Source: Chloroflexota bacterium (GTDB lineage: Bacteria; Chloroflexota; Ktedonobacteria; Ktedonobacterales; JADMIN01). Taken from it: 64,000 nt of DNA. The notes under the pieces were generated by a model, which was not told the origin of the DNA, did no database searches, and worked only from the letters and a program-made list of their open reading frames with translations. The stretch spans positions 90,181 to 154,180 of the forward strand of contig JAJPKE010000016.1 in assembly GCA_021323855.1 (NCBI GenBank). The letters run 5' to 3'. The position numbers and the translations under genes were made by a program. This document shows, one piece after another, positions 51,963 through 59,803 of this stretch (position 1 is its first letter; each line of letters starts with the position of its first letter).

Positions 51963-53182
51963 CCCAGGTACAAGACCCATTTGCTACGATGCGCCCGGTG
52001 GAATTGGGCAAAGTCGAGCAAGAGTTAGATAACATGTGGCGCGACGCCAATGCCCACCTCGCCGCGACCGGCGCTCCCGCCGTCTCGCGCAACAGCGTGT
52101 TGACGCTGGTTCTCTATACGACCAGCCGCACTTACGCCGGGCATCTCCTGGAAGTCGTGCATACGCTCAGTTCGCAGCACCCCTCGCGCGCCGTCATCGT
52201 CGCCGCCGATCCCAAAGATGAGGGCGATGAGATTCAGGCGCAGATTGCCACCTTCGTCAACACCGATACCAACAGCTATGGCGAAGATATCGTGCTGACG
52301 GCGCAGAGCAACGCCATCAAGCACCTGCCGGGCGTGGTGTTGCCGCTGATCGTCTCAGGGTTGCCCGCCTTTCTCTGGTGGAGCGGTGAGCCGCCCTGGG
52401 GCAGCGAGATGCTGGAATCGCTGATAGATGGCAGCGACCGGCTGATCGTGGATATCGGTGAGATGACACATATCGAACGCAGCCTGGGCGCGCTGGAAAA
52501 CCTGATGTTACGCAAGGCTGCCCGCTGCGCCATCAGCGACACTTCTTGGACGGCGCAAGCGCCCTGGCGCGATCTGGTGGCGCAATTCTTTGACAGCCCG
52601 GCGGTGCTGCCGTATCTCAGCGCCGCCGAGCGCGTCAGCGTGGATTTCGCCGCTGGCGAAGAGGATGCGCAGGAGAACAGCGGACAGGCCTATCTCTTTG
52701 CCGGTTGGTTGGCTTCGCGGCTAGGCTGGAAGACGCAGCAGACGCACGCTCGCAGTATGGACGCCAACCGCCAGCATACGCTGCGCGATACCAACGGGCG
52801 GGCGATCTTGCTGGAAGTCAATCCGCGCTATGGCGTGAATCAGCGCAATTGGTGGGAGCCGGATATCTACGCCACCACCTTCAATGCCGGGCAAGACGCG
52901 CCGCCGTGGGTCCGCCCCGGTGCGCTGATGTCCATTCATATCACCGCGCGGCTCGAAGGCAAACGCGCAACCTTCACGGTGGCGCGTGAGCAAGACCTCG
53001 CTCACGCGACAACGCTCTGCCACATCCCCGATATCGCTGTGCCATCGCAGACAATTCACCTGGATTCGGTGGGCGAGCGCGAACCCATCTCTGAGCAGTT
53101 GCGCAGCCTGGGGCATGATTCAGTCTATGAGGAGGCGCTGACGGCGGCGGCGCAGTTTGTCGGCACAGGAAAAATTCGCTAA
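51959..53182 (+). CDS. opcA: Glucose-6-phosphate dehydrogenase assembly protein OpcA
   Basis: In cyanobacteria and actinobacteria OpcA binds and activates Zwf. The 407-residue protein has the OpcA order: a first domain with SRNSVLTLVLYTT, an AVIVAADP strand, and ETWVLTA-like segment EDIVLTAQSNAIKHLPGVVLPL, then LPAFLWWSGEPPW and RLIVDIGEM. A second domain contains YLFAGWLASRLGW. It starts at the ATGA overlap with zwf; an open extension to 51899 is the zwf coding region in another frame. Confidence 0.92.
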   Translation: MTQVQDPFATMRPVELGKVEQELDNMWRDANAHLAATGAPAVSRNSVLTLVLYTTSRTYAGHLLEVVHTLSSQHPSRAVIVAADPKDEGDEIQAQIATFVNTDTNSYGEDIVLTAQSNAIKHLPGVVLPLIVSGLPAFLWWSGEPPWGSEMLESLIDGSDRLIVDIGEMTHIERSLGALENLMLRKAARCAISDTSWTAQAPWRDLVAQFFDSPAVLPYLSAAERVSVDFAAGEEDAQENSGQAYLFAGWLASRLGWKTQQTHARSMDANRQHTLRDTNGRAILLEVNPRYGVNQRNWWEPDIYATTFNAGQDAPPWVRPGALMSIHITARLEGKRATFTVAREQDLAHATTLCHIPDIAVPSQTIHLDSVGEREPISEQLRSLGHDSVYEEALTAAAQFVGTGKIR

Positions 53183-53210
53183 TGAACTGTTGAGATAAAG
53201 GAAGAGAGCG

Positions 53211-53975
53211 ATGCCAGAACATCAGCGCACGCATATCGAGGTCTTCGACGATTTGGGCGGCGTTGCCCGCGCAGGCGCCGAACTCTTCATCGAGTTGAGC
53301 CAGGCAGTCGCGGCCTCTGGTTCGTTCACGGTCGCTCTCAGTGGCGGCTCCACGCCGAAGGCGCTGAATGCGCTCTTGAGCGCGCCGCCCTACCGCGATC
53401 AGGTGGATTGGTCGAGGATACAATTCTTCTGGGGCGATGACCGCCACGTCGCCCCTGACGATGCCGAGAGCAATTACCGCATGGCGCGCGAGACGTTGCT
53501 TTCGCAGGTGCCAGTGGACGAGTCGCAGATTCATCGCATCCACACGGAGTTGAGCGACCCAAACGCGGCAGCCACGCAATACGAAGATGAGCTGTACACG
53601 GCGTTCAGTCTTGCGTCTGGCGAGCTTCCGCAATTTGATCTGATCTTTCTGGGTATGGGGCCAGACGGGCACACAGCCTCGCTCTTTCCGCATACCGCCG
53701 CGCTCGATGTGACGGACCATCTGGTGGTTGCCAACTACGTGCCCAAGCTGGACACCTATCGTCTGACACTGACTGTGCCCGTCATCAACAATGCGGCGGT
53801 GGTCGCTTTCCTGGCGGCAGGCGCGGATAAGGCGGCGGCGCTGGCGCAGGTGCTCGAAGGGCCGCCCAATCCCGATGAATACCCCTCGCAGCGCATTGCC
53901 CCGACCGACGGCGACCTCTACTGGTTCGTTGATCGCGCGGCGGCGGCGCAATTGAGCAAGCATATTGATTCATAG
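53211..53975 (+). CDS. pgl: 6-phosphogluconolactonase
   Basis: Hydrolyses the lactone made by Zwf. The 254-residue sugar-isomerase-fold protein shows FTVALSGGSTPKALNALL, IQFFWGDDRHVAPDDAESNY, and FLGMGPDGHTASLFPHT, all standard DevB/Pgl motifs. GGAAGAG precedes the ATG. Fifth gene of the operon, between opcA and rpe. Confidence 0.95.
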   Translation: MPEHQRTHIEVFDDLGGVARAGAELFIELSQAVAASGSFTVALSGGSTPKALNALLSAPPYRDQVDWSRIQFFWGDDRHVAPDDAESNYRMARETLLSQVPVDESQIHRIHTELSDPNAAATQYEDELYTAFSLASGELPQFDLIFLGMGPDGHTASLFPHTAALDVTDHLVVANYVPKLDTYRLTLTVPVINNAAVVAFLAAGADKAAALAQVLEGPPNPDEYPSQRIAPTDGDLYWFVDRAAAAQLSKHIDS

Positions 53976-54016
53976 TGACTGATAGCGATACCACTCAAGA
54001 CAAGGAGCAAGAACTT

Positions 54017-54673
54017 ATGGCGCTCGTGGTCCCGTCGGTACTTTCTGCGGATTTCGGCAGGCTGGCTGAACAGGTGCAGGCGGCGGAGGCCGGGGGCGCC
54101 GACCGCATCCAGATTGATGTGATGGACGGGCGTTTCGTGCCCAACATCACCGTCGGCCCGCTGGTGGTGGAGGCGATTCGTCGCAACTGTCGCCTCCCGC
54201 TGGAAGTTCACCTGATGATCGTCGAGCCGGAACGCTATCTTGCGGACTTCGCCAATGCCGGCGGCGATCTGCTCATCGTGCATCAGGAAGCCTCGCCCCA
54301 TCTGCATCGCACCGTCGAGCAGATCAAGCGGCTGGGCAAAAAAGCCGGCGTCGCTATCAACCCTGCGACGCCGCTCGCCACGCTACAGGAAATCCTCAAC
54401 GACGTTGACCTCGTTCTCAACATGACGGTGGACCCTGGCTTCGGCGGCCAGGACTTTATCCAGAGCATGCTACCGAAGATCGAACGGCTGCGCGCGATGA
54501 TAACGCAGCATGGCGCATCCTGCGACCTGGAGGTGGATGGTGGCATCCACGCCGAGACCGCGCCGCTGGCCGTGCGCGCCGGCGCCAATGTCCTCGTCGC
54601 TGGCTCCTCCGTCTATGGTGACGCCGAAGGCGTCGCGGCTGGCATCGCCCGGCTCCGCGCCTCATTGAGCTAG
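54017..54673 (+). CDS. rpe: Ribulose-phosphate 3-epimerase
   Basis: Interconverts ribulose 5-phosphate and xylulose 5-phosphate. At 218 residues, motifs are VVPSVLSADFGRLAEQVQAAE, the metal-site IDVMDGRFVPNITVGP, LEVHLMIVEPERYL, and MTVDPGFGGQDFI. ATG 54017 is preceded by AAGGAG; a GTG at 53975 would add 14 low-quality residues and overlap the pgl stop. Last gene of the pentose phosphate operon. Confidence 0.96.
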   Translation: MALVVPSVLSADFGRLAEQVQAAEAGGADRIQIDVMDGRFVPNITVGPLVVEAIRRNCRLPLEVHLMIVEPERYLADFANAGGDLLIVHQEASPHLHRTVEQIKRLGKKAGVAINPATPLATLQEILNDVDLVLNMTVDPGFGGQDFIQSMLPKIERLRAMITQHGASCDLEVDGGIHAETAPLAVRAGANVLVAGSSVYGDAEGVAAGIARLRASLS

Positions 54674-54803
54674 CGTTACCTTCTAGCGATGCCTTTGTCT
54701 TGTCAGCCAGTTTGCGTACTACGAGAGAACGCCATACGCATTGACCGCCGTGATAAACTGAGCAGTAGAGACCAATACCAGTGGTGTTCTCTTGGAGTGG
54801 TTG

Positions 54804-56324
54804 ATGGATGAATTGCGAGATGCCGCAAATGCAGCCAGCATAACGCTCCCGCGATCATGGCGAATGCGGCAATGGATACGAAGGAACCGCTGGCCGCTGG
54901 GCGTGTTCTTTGGCACGCTGTTCATTTTTCTCATTGCGAGCATCAATCTCATTATCAATCTGCACATTACAGGCGACGAGCCAGCCTACCTCTTGCAAGG
55001 CTATGCGATCATTCACCTGCATACCGTTGAGATGAATCGCGTTGTGTCGGACCCCCAGATATACCGGCAATTCTTCAACCACGCTCCGCTTGACCGCGTG
55101 TACGACTTTCGTGGCAATGGTGTCGAGATGGAAGCCTACCTGCCCGGCTATGCCGCAATCATCGGGCTGCTCTATGCGCTTGGCGGGCGATTCCTCATTG
55201 TCGCTGTACAGTCCATTGCTGCCGCGCTGACGGCGCTTCTCATGTTCCAGGAAACAGATCGTTTGTGGCATTCGCGGGCCGTTGATGTGTTTGTGACGAT
55301 TGCCTATCTGTCCTCATTGCCGGCGCTGCTCTTTGCCGGGCAACTCTTTCCTTCCACATTGGCAACGCTTGTAGGCATGGTCGCGTTCGTCCTCATTCTG
55401 CGCGTGTTGCCTGCCGCGCAGGGAACAAAACGCCTGATAACGGCGGCTGGCATAGGGTTGTTGGCGGCGCTATTCCCCTGGCTCCATGTCAAATATGCGC
55501 CGCTGGCGCTGCTCATCATCGCTGCGGCGCTCGTGCAACTCTTCCTACTGATGAGGGCCAGCACACACCCACAGCCAGCCGTGTCTTCACTGGCAAACCC
55601 AGCAAAAGAGGCATCATCTGAAGTAGCTCAGCAGGCGCGCGCTGGCGTAGCATGGCTGGCAGCAGGAATCCTCTGCCTTTTGCCCGCCATCAGTTTCCTG
55701 CTCATCGCGCTCTACAGCCATCACTACTTTGGGACATGGTATCCACAATATCGAGCTGATCCATCTACGTCCTATGCGTCGCCAGATATTGGCCATATGC
55801 TGCTCATCTATCAGGAGATGTTCCTCGATGGACAAAGCGGCTTGATTCCCTGGGCGCCGCTCATGTTGCTGGTGCCTGCAGGTCTGATTGCGCTGGCACG
55901 CTACCACCTGAAAGTCGCCATTATCACGCTGCTCTGGATATTCGGTTTTCTCGTTGCTTTTGCTTCTTCCGCCGTAGCGCCGCATGTCAACCAGGCGTAT
56001 GCCTTACCGGCGCGTTTTACCGTTGAATGTCAGCCGTTCTTTGCGCTCTGCGTCGCCAGCCTTTTCGCGCGCTGCTGGCCTTCCCTGCGCACCACATTCA
56101 CCAAGCTTACACAACGGCATGGGATGTCACTGTCACAACTCGTCAATCTACGGGTGGCGTTTGGCCTGATGTGCCTGCTCTTACTCGCGGTGGACATCTG
56201 GTTCACATTAGTGGGTCAGACCAACCTCGGTGCTCTTTACCCCAATGCGCGAGGAATAACCCTGGCAATGAGACTTCCACATTCCTTGCCCCTCTGGTGG
56301 TTCTCGCTCTTCAGCGTCCATTGA
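54804..56324 (+). CDS. Polytopic membrane protein, GT-C type (putative)
   Basis: A 506-residue protein with about ten spans. After a basic leader and the first span, the loop reads LHITGDEPAYLLQGYAI, with the GDEP acid pair typical of GT-C transferases using lipid-linked sugars. A large extracytoplasmic loop has HHYFGTWYPQYRADPSTSY. It could glycosylate surface molecules. It has no close likeness to the other GT-C gene at 40821. The ATG follows TTGGAG. The 130-base gap after rpe shows no clear terminator. Confidence 0.62.
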   Translation: MDELRDAANAASITLPRSWRMRQWIRRNRWPLGVFFGTLFIFLIASINLIINLHITGDEPAYLLQGYAIIHLHTVEMNRVVSDPQIYRQFFNHAPLDRVYDFRGNGVEMEAYLPGYAAIIGLLYALGGRFLIVAVQSIAAALTALLMFQETDRLWHSRAVDVFVTIAYLSSLPALLFAGQLFPSTLATLVGMVAFVLILRVLPAAQGTKRLITAAGIGLLAALFPWLHVKYAPLALLIIAAALVQLFLLMRASTHPQPAVSSLANPAKEASSEVAQQARAGVAWLAAGILCLLPAISFLLIALYSHHYFGTWYPQYRADPSTSYASPDIGHMLLIYQEMFLDGQSGLIPWAPLMLLVPAGLIALARYHLKVAIITLLWIFGFLVAFASSAVAPHVNQAYALPARFTVECQPFFALCVASLFARCWPSLRTTFTKLTQRHGMSLSQLVNLRVAFGLMCLLLLAVDIWFTLVGQTNLGALYPNARGITLAMRLPHSLPLWWFSLFSVH

Positions 56325-56407
56325 AAATAGCGCTGGAGTGGCTGGAACCGCGAACCGTTTACCGCTGCCAGCCACACGCATATCTCCGTTTATGGGCGCT
56401 AGGAGGA

Positions 56408-56443
56408 CCTCACCCCTTACCCCCTCTCCCGCGAGGAGAGGGG
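56408..56443 (+). repeat. Hairpin repeat family B copy
   Basis: CCTCACCCCTTAC followed by the CCCCTCTCC/GGAGAGGGG hairpin with loop CGCGA, 84 bases after the GT-C gene stop and in the same orientation. Confidence 0.75.
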
Positions 56444-56543
56444 CCGCGTGCGAAAAGGTTGCGCTGATGGCAAACAATTTCTGCTTCATTTGGCCTGCGC
56501 AGGTGCAATTCGTCACCAAAATGCCACAACGCATCGCCACGGT

Positions 56544-56586
56544 CCCCTCTCCTGTGGGAGAGGGGTGCCCGCAGGGCGGGGTGAGG
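56544..56586 (-). repeat. Hairpin repeat family B copy
   Basis: On the minus strand it reads CCTCACCCCGCCC, then the CCCCTCTCC/GGAGAGGGG hairpin with a CACA loop, starting two bases after the stop codon of the E1 gene. With the copy at 56408 it forms a convergent pair between two convergent genes. Confidence 0.78.
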
Positions 56587-56587
56587 T

Positions 56588-58687
56588 CTATTCGCTGGCA
56601 AGCTGTTCCAGCGCGTGTTGCACGTTCTCCGCCGTCGGATAGAACGCCGTCTCCTCCGGGGCGTTGTAGGGCGCAGCGGGCGCGGCAACCGCCGAGATGA
56701 AGATCGGCGCATTGTCCAGCTTCCAGAAGCAGTTCTGTGCAATCCAGGAGTGGATGTGCCGCCCGAAGCCACCGTGATCGGACTCTTCCGTCACCACAAT
56801 CGCGCGGTTCGTCTCCAGGACGGACTGGCGGATGGCCTCTTCGTCGAAGGGCATTAGTGTGCGCAGGTCAATCACATCTACTGCGCCACCGTGCGCCTGC
56901 ACGTAGCGGGTCGCCGCGATGGCCGATTCCAGCAGCATCATGCCCCAACTGACAATCGTTGCCAGCGGCGCGCCGTTGCCAATGCGAATCGTGCGCGCTT
57001 TGCCGATGGGTTCCGTGTAATAGCCGTCCGGCACCTGCCACAATTCCGCCAATTCGGGAATCGGATCGCCGCCCTTCTGCACATGCGGCACATCGGCGCG
57101 ATAGAGCCGCCCGCGTTCCAGGAAAACCACCGGCGACTTCGAGAGCGACGCCTGAATCAGCAGGCCCTTTGCGTCATAGGGATTCGAGGGGCAAATGGTA
57201 ATCAGCCCTGGCACCGTAGTGAACCACTGCTCACCGGCGTTCGAGTGGCCGAACGCGCCACCGCCGGAGCCGCTGTCCGAGATGGGGCCGCCGCCGCCGG
57301 AGCCTGCCTTCATGCGTAGCAGCATTGGGCAGTTCCAGTCGCCAAAGGACTGGTAATAGATGCGCGCCGCCAGCCGGATGGTCTGTGTCGCGGACTGGTG
57401 ATAATCCACGAACTGAATCTCACCGCAGCGCGCCTTGTCGTCCGCCATGCCACAGCCAGCCGCGATGCCCGCGATGAATTGCTCATTGAGCGCGCTGGAT
57501 ATGGCCGTGCCCGGATAGTCTTTCACCAGCTTGGCAGTTGCATTAAAGACGCCGCCGGTCGAACTGCCGACATCCTGCCCGAAGACGAAGAAGCCAGGGT
57601 CGCGCTTGACAATCTCCACCAGCGCATCGTTGATGGCCTCAACCATCTGGATCTGTTTCTTCGCGCTGCTGGTCGGCTGCGGTTCGTAGGGCGGGATGGC
57701 GATGACACGCTCGGTGACGCGATCACCGGGCACCTCCGGCTCCGCCAGCACCTCTTCCTCCACAGCATCTATCCGCGCCTTCGCCTCATCGCGGATGCGC
57801 TCAATGTCGCTCTCGCTGATGAGCTTGCGCGCGACCAGCAGTTCGCCCATGCGCTTCACCGGGTCTTTGGTGCGCGTTGTCTCTTCGATCTCTTCGCGGG
57901 TGCGATAGCGGCGAATATCGGTGCTGCTGGAATGGGGGTCCAGCAGGCCGACGTGCAGATGCATAAAGGCGGGACCTTCGCCGTTGCGCAGGCGCTGCAC
58001 CAAGTCGCGCGCCGCCTCATAGGTTGCCAGCGGGTCCACGCCGTCCACATCCACGGCGATGGCATCCATCGCGCGCACCTGCGCCGTCAGGTCACCGGCC
58101 CATTGCGCCTGCTGCTCCGTCATGATCGCCCAGTGATTGTTGCAGACGACCATCAACACCGGCAGCTTATGCACCGTCGCCTGGCGCAACAGCACGTTGA
58201 AGTCGTTGGTGGCTGCGCCGCCGTCGCCGGTGAAGAAGGTGATGATGCGCTTGCTGTTGTCGCGCTTGAATGCCCAGCCGACGCCGCCAGCGAACGGCGC
58301 CAGACCCGAAACCTCGCTGAAGGTCGGCAGCACATGATACTTGCGGCTGCTGTAGTGGGACGGCATATTGCGCCCGCTGCACATCGGATCGGTGACACGC
58401 GAATAGGCGGCGCGCAGCACGGCATGCACATCATCGGTGCGCTGGAGCCAGCCGGCGAGGTCGCGATAATAGAACGAGAGCCAGTCGTCATCGTCCATCG
58501 CAGCGACAATCGCGGCGACCGATTCGTGCCCCGCGCAGCCGATATAGAAAGGGAACTTGCCCTGCACCTTGCGCGCTTTGAGGACATCGTTGATGGTGCG
58601 GGCCAACACCATCGTCCGGTAGAGTTCAACCGGATCCAATTTGCGGGCGCCAGTGCCCGCTACGGGCGTAATGACCTTCGCTGTCAT
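56588..58687 (-). CDS. Fused alpha+beta E1 2-oxoacid dehydrogenase
   Basis: A thiamine-diphosphate E1 component of 699 residues joining both subunits of a branched-chain-type enzyme. The alpha part (about 1-330) has GCAGHESVAAI, MPSHYSS, and the cofactor motif GDGGAATNDF to CNNHWAI (residues 154-187). The beta part (about 355-699) has FGQDVGSSTGGVF, CGEIQFVDY and VVTEESDHGGFGRHI. It may oxidise 2-oxoisovalerate, pyruvate or 2-oxoglutarate-like acids. No E2 or E3 genes adjoin it. ATG 58687 is preferred; a TTG six codons upstream is possible. A TATAAT promoter lies upstream. Confidence 0.92.
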   Translation of the reverse strand: MTAKVITPVAGTGARKLDPVELYRTMVLARTINDVLKARKVQGKFPFYIGCAGHESVAAIVAAMDDDDWLSFYYRDLAGWLQRTDDVHAVLRAAYSRVTDPMCSGRNMPSHYSSRKYHVLPTFSEVSGLAPFAGGVGWAFKRDNSKRIITFFTGDGGAATNDFNVLLRQATVHKLPVLMVVCNNHWAIMTEQQAQWAGDLTAQVRAMDAIAVDVDGVDPLATYEAARDLVQRLRNGEGPAFMHLHVGLLDPHSSSTDIRRYRTREEIEETTRTKDPVKRMGELLVARKLISESDIERIRDEAKARIDAVEEEVLAEPEVPGDRVTERVIAIPPYEPQPTSSAKKQIQMVEAINDALVEIVKRDPGFFVFGQDVGSSTGGVFNATAKLVKDYPGTAISSALNEQFIAGIAAGCGMADDKARCGEIQFVDYHQSATQTIRLAARIYYQSFGDWNCPMLLRMKAGSGGGGPISDSGSGGGAFGHSNAGEQWFTTVPGLITICPSNPYDAKGLLIQASLSKSPVVFLERGRLYRADVPHVQKGGDPIPELAELWQVPDGYYTEPIGKARTIRIGNGAPLATIVSWGMMLLESAIAATRYVQAHGGAVDVIDLRTLMPFDEEAIRQSVLETNRAIVVTEESDHGGFGRHIHSWIAQNCFWKLDNAPIFISAVAAPAAPYNAPEETAFYPTAENVQHALEQLASE

Positions 58688-58785
58688 TGCTCCGAAACCT
58701 CCCAATGTGTCTATGTCGTGTTGTGCGTTCTACCGATGGTGTGGTGGTTGTCGCTGCTGCTTCCATCGCACGGTACATCCTCCCC

Positions 58786-58815
58786 ATTATACGGGGTCTA
58801 TTGATGTTTGCGCAA
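58786..58815 (-). promoter_or_regulatory. Promoter of the E1 gene
   Basis: Minus strand: TTGCGC (58810-58815), an 18-base spacer, and a perfect TATAAT (58786-58791), about 90 bases before the start codon. The -10 sits inside a CCCCGTATAATGGGG near-palindrome, which could be an operator. Confidence 0.6.
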
Positions 58816-58884
58816 TCAACCTACATCAGCACATCCATGTGACCCTGTGATAATCTGAACAAATCGAAGCCCTACCTGATAGGG

Positions 58885-59274
58885 CTAAAGGGGCAAGTAG
58901 GTAAATCGGTCTCGCCACTCCTCGTGGGGACTGCATGCCCAGACCATATACAATTCCTGAATAGCGACTCCAATAGAAAGCCCTTGCGCCACCAACATCA
59001 CCCCAGGACTATGCTCATTCTCTGATAAACTAGCGAGAAAATCAGCAAAATAACCGGGCATTGTATTGATATCGTGAGTGAGCAGGATGCGGTCAAGTCG
59101 CTGGGCCTCTGCCAGTAATGCTGGGTCTGGCGTCTTTTGGAGTCCTAGGTCTTGCACTGTCACCAAATCAATGCTTGGCGCGCGACGACGCAACCCCGTG
59201 ACAATGCGCGCGTTGAAATTCATATCAGTGAGGAAACGCGGCGCTTGCCCTGTTGTTCCCAAAGGCTGGCTCAT
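58885..59274 (-). CDS. DUF5615 PIN-like protein (putative toxin)
   Basis: A 129-residue protein with RFLTDMNFNARIVTGLRRR and ILLTHDINTMPGYFADFL. The acidic residues in TDMN and THDIN are those of the PIN-like nuclease fold, with VTVQDLGLQKTPDPALLAEAQ between them. Members are commonly the second gene of DUF433-DUF5615 toxin-antitoxin-like modules, as here: its ATG overlaps the stop of the preceding gene. RNase activity is inferred, not shown. Confidence 0.78.
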   Translation of the reverse strand: MSQPLGTTGQAPRFLTDMNFNARIVTGLRRRAPSIDLVTVQDLGLQKTPDPALLAEAQRLDRILLTHDINTMPGYFADFLASLSENEHSPGVMLVAQGLSIGVAIQELYMVWACSPHEEWRDRFTYLPL

Positions 59275-59609
59275 GAGGCGCGCCCTTGCCCTTCTCTCTC
59301 ACGGAAGCGGGCGATGCGCTCGCGCATCTCAGCATAGAATGCTGGGTCTTGCGCCTCGCTCTCAGCTTTCTTCTGCTGGAACAGCGCATCTTGCTCTCGG
59401 AAAAACGCATCCATCTGCTCTCGATGCTCCAAATAGTAAAGGATGGTTCCATACACGTCTTTCAGAGAGATAGCCGGGAAGCTGCTCTGAATCTCTTCTG
59501 GGGAGAAACCCTGTTGCCACAGCGCAATCACGCCATAGACCTGAACGCCGCTCTCTCCGACGTACCAGCCGCCATGTTGGAAGCGCACGTATCCTTCAAT
59601 GGTCTGCAT
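59271..59609 (-). CDS. DUF433 protein (putative antitoxin)
   Basis: A 112-residue protein. The N-terminal 60 residues carry the DUF433 winged-helix pattern: GVQVYGVIALWQQGFSPEEI followed by FPAISLKDVYGTILYYLEH. The C-terminal half is a long charged helix (FREQDALFQQKKAESE) likely to contact the partner. It is the first gene of the overlapping pair with the DUF5615 gene, so it probably neutralises and represses it. Confidence 0.78.
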   Translation of the reverse strand: MQTIEGYVRFQHGGWYVGESGVQVYGVIALWQQGFSPEEIQSSFPAISLKDVYGTILYYLEHREQMDAFFREQDALFQQKKAESEAQDPAFYAEMRERIARFREREGQGRAS

Positions 59610-59803
59610 AATGTCGCTCCATTCCTAAGTACTCTGCCATGCACCGATCTTTGCGGACTGATTCGACCTGATTGACAGATAGCCGCGATGCTAACCCACA
59701 TGAGCAGTATAACATCTGGCAATGGCTGTAGTCATCGAGGTTCCTTGCGATACAATTAGCATTACTGACGCCGCGCGTTCCTGCCAAAAGGATGGTTGTC
59801 CGT

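Noticed and set aside
57398..58804. 468-codon plus-strand frame across the E1 gene
   Set aside because: Antisense shadow; the E1 motifs are complete on the minus strand.
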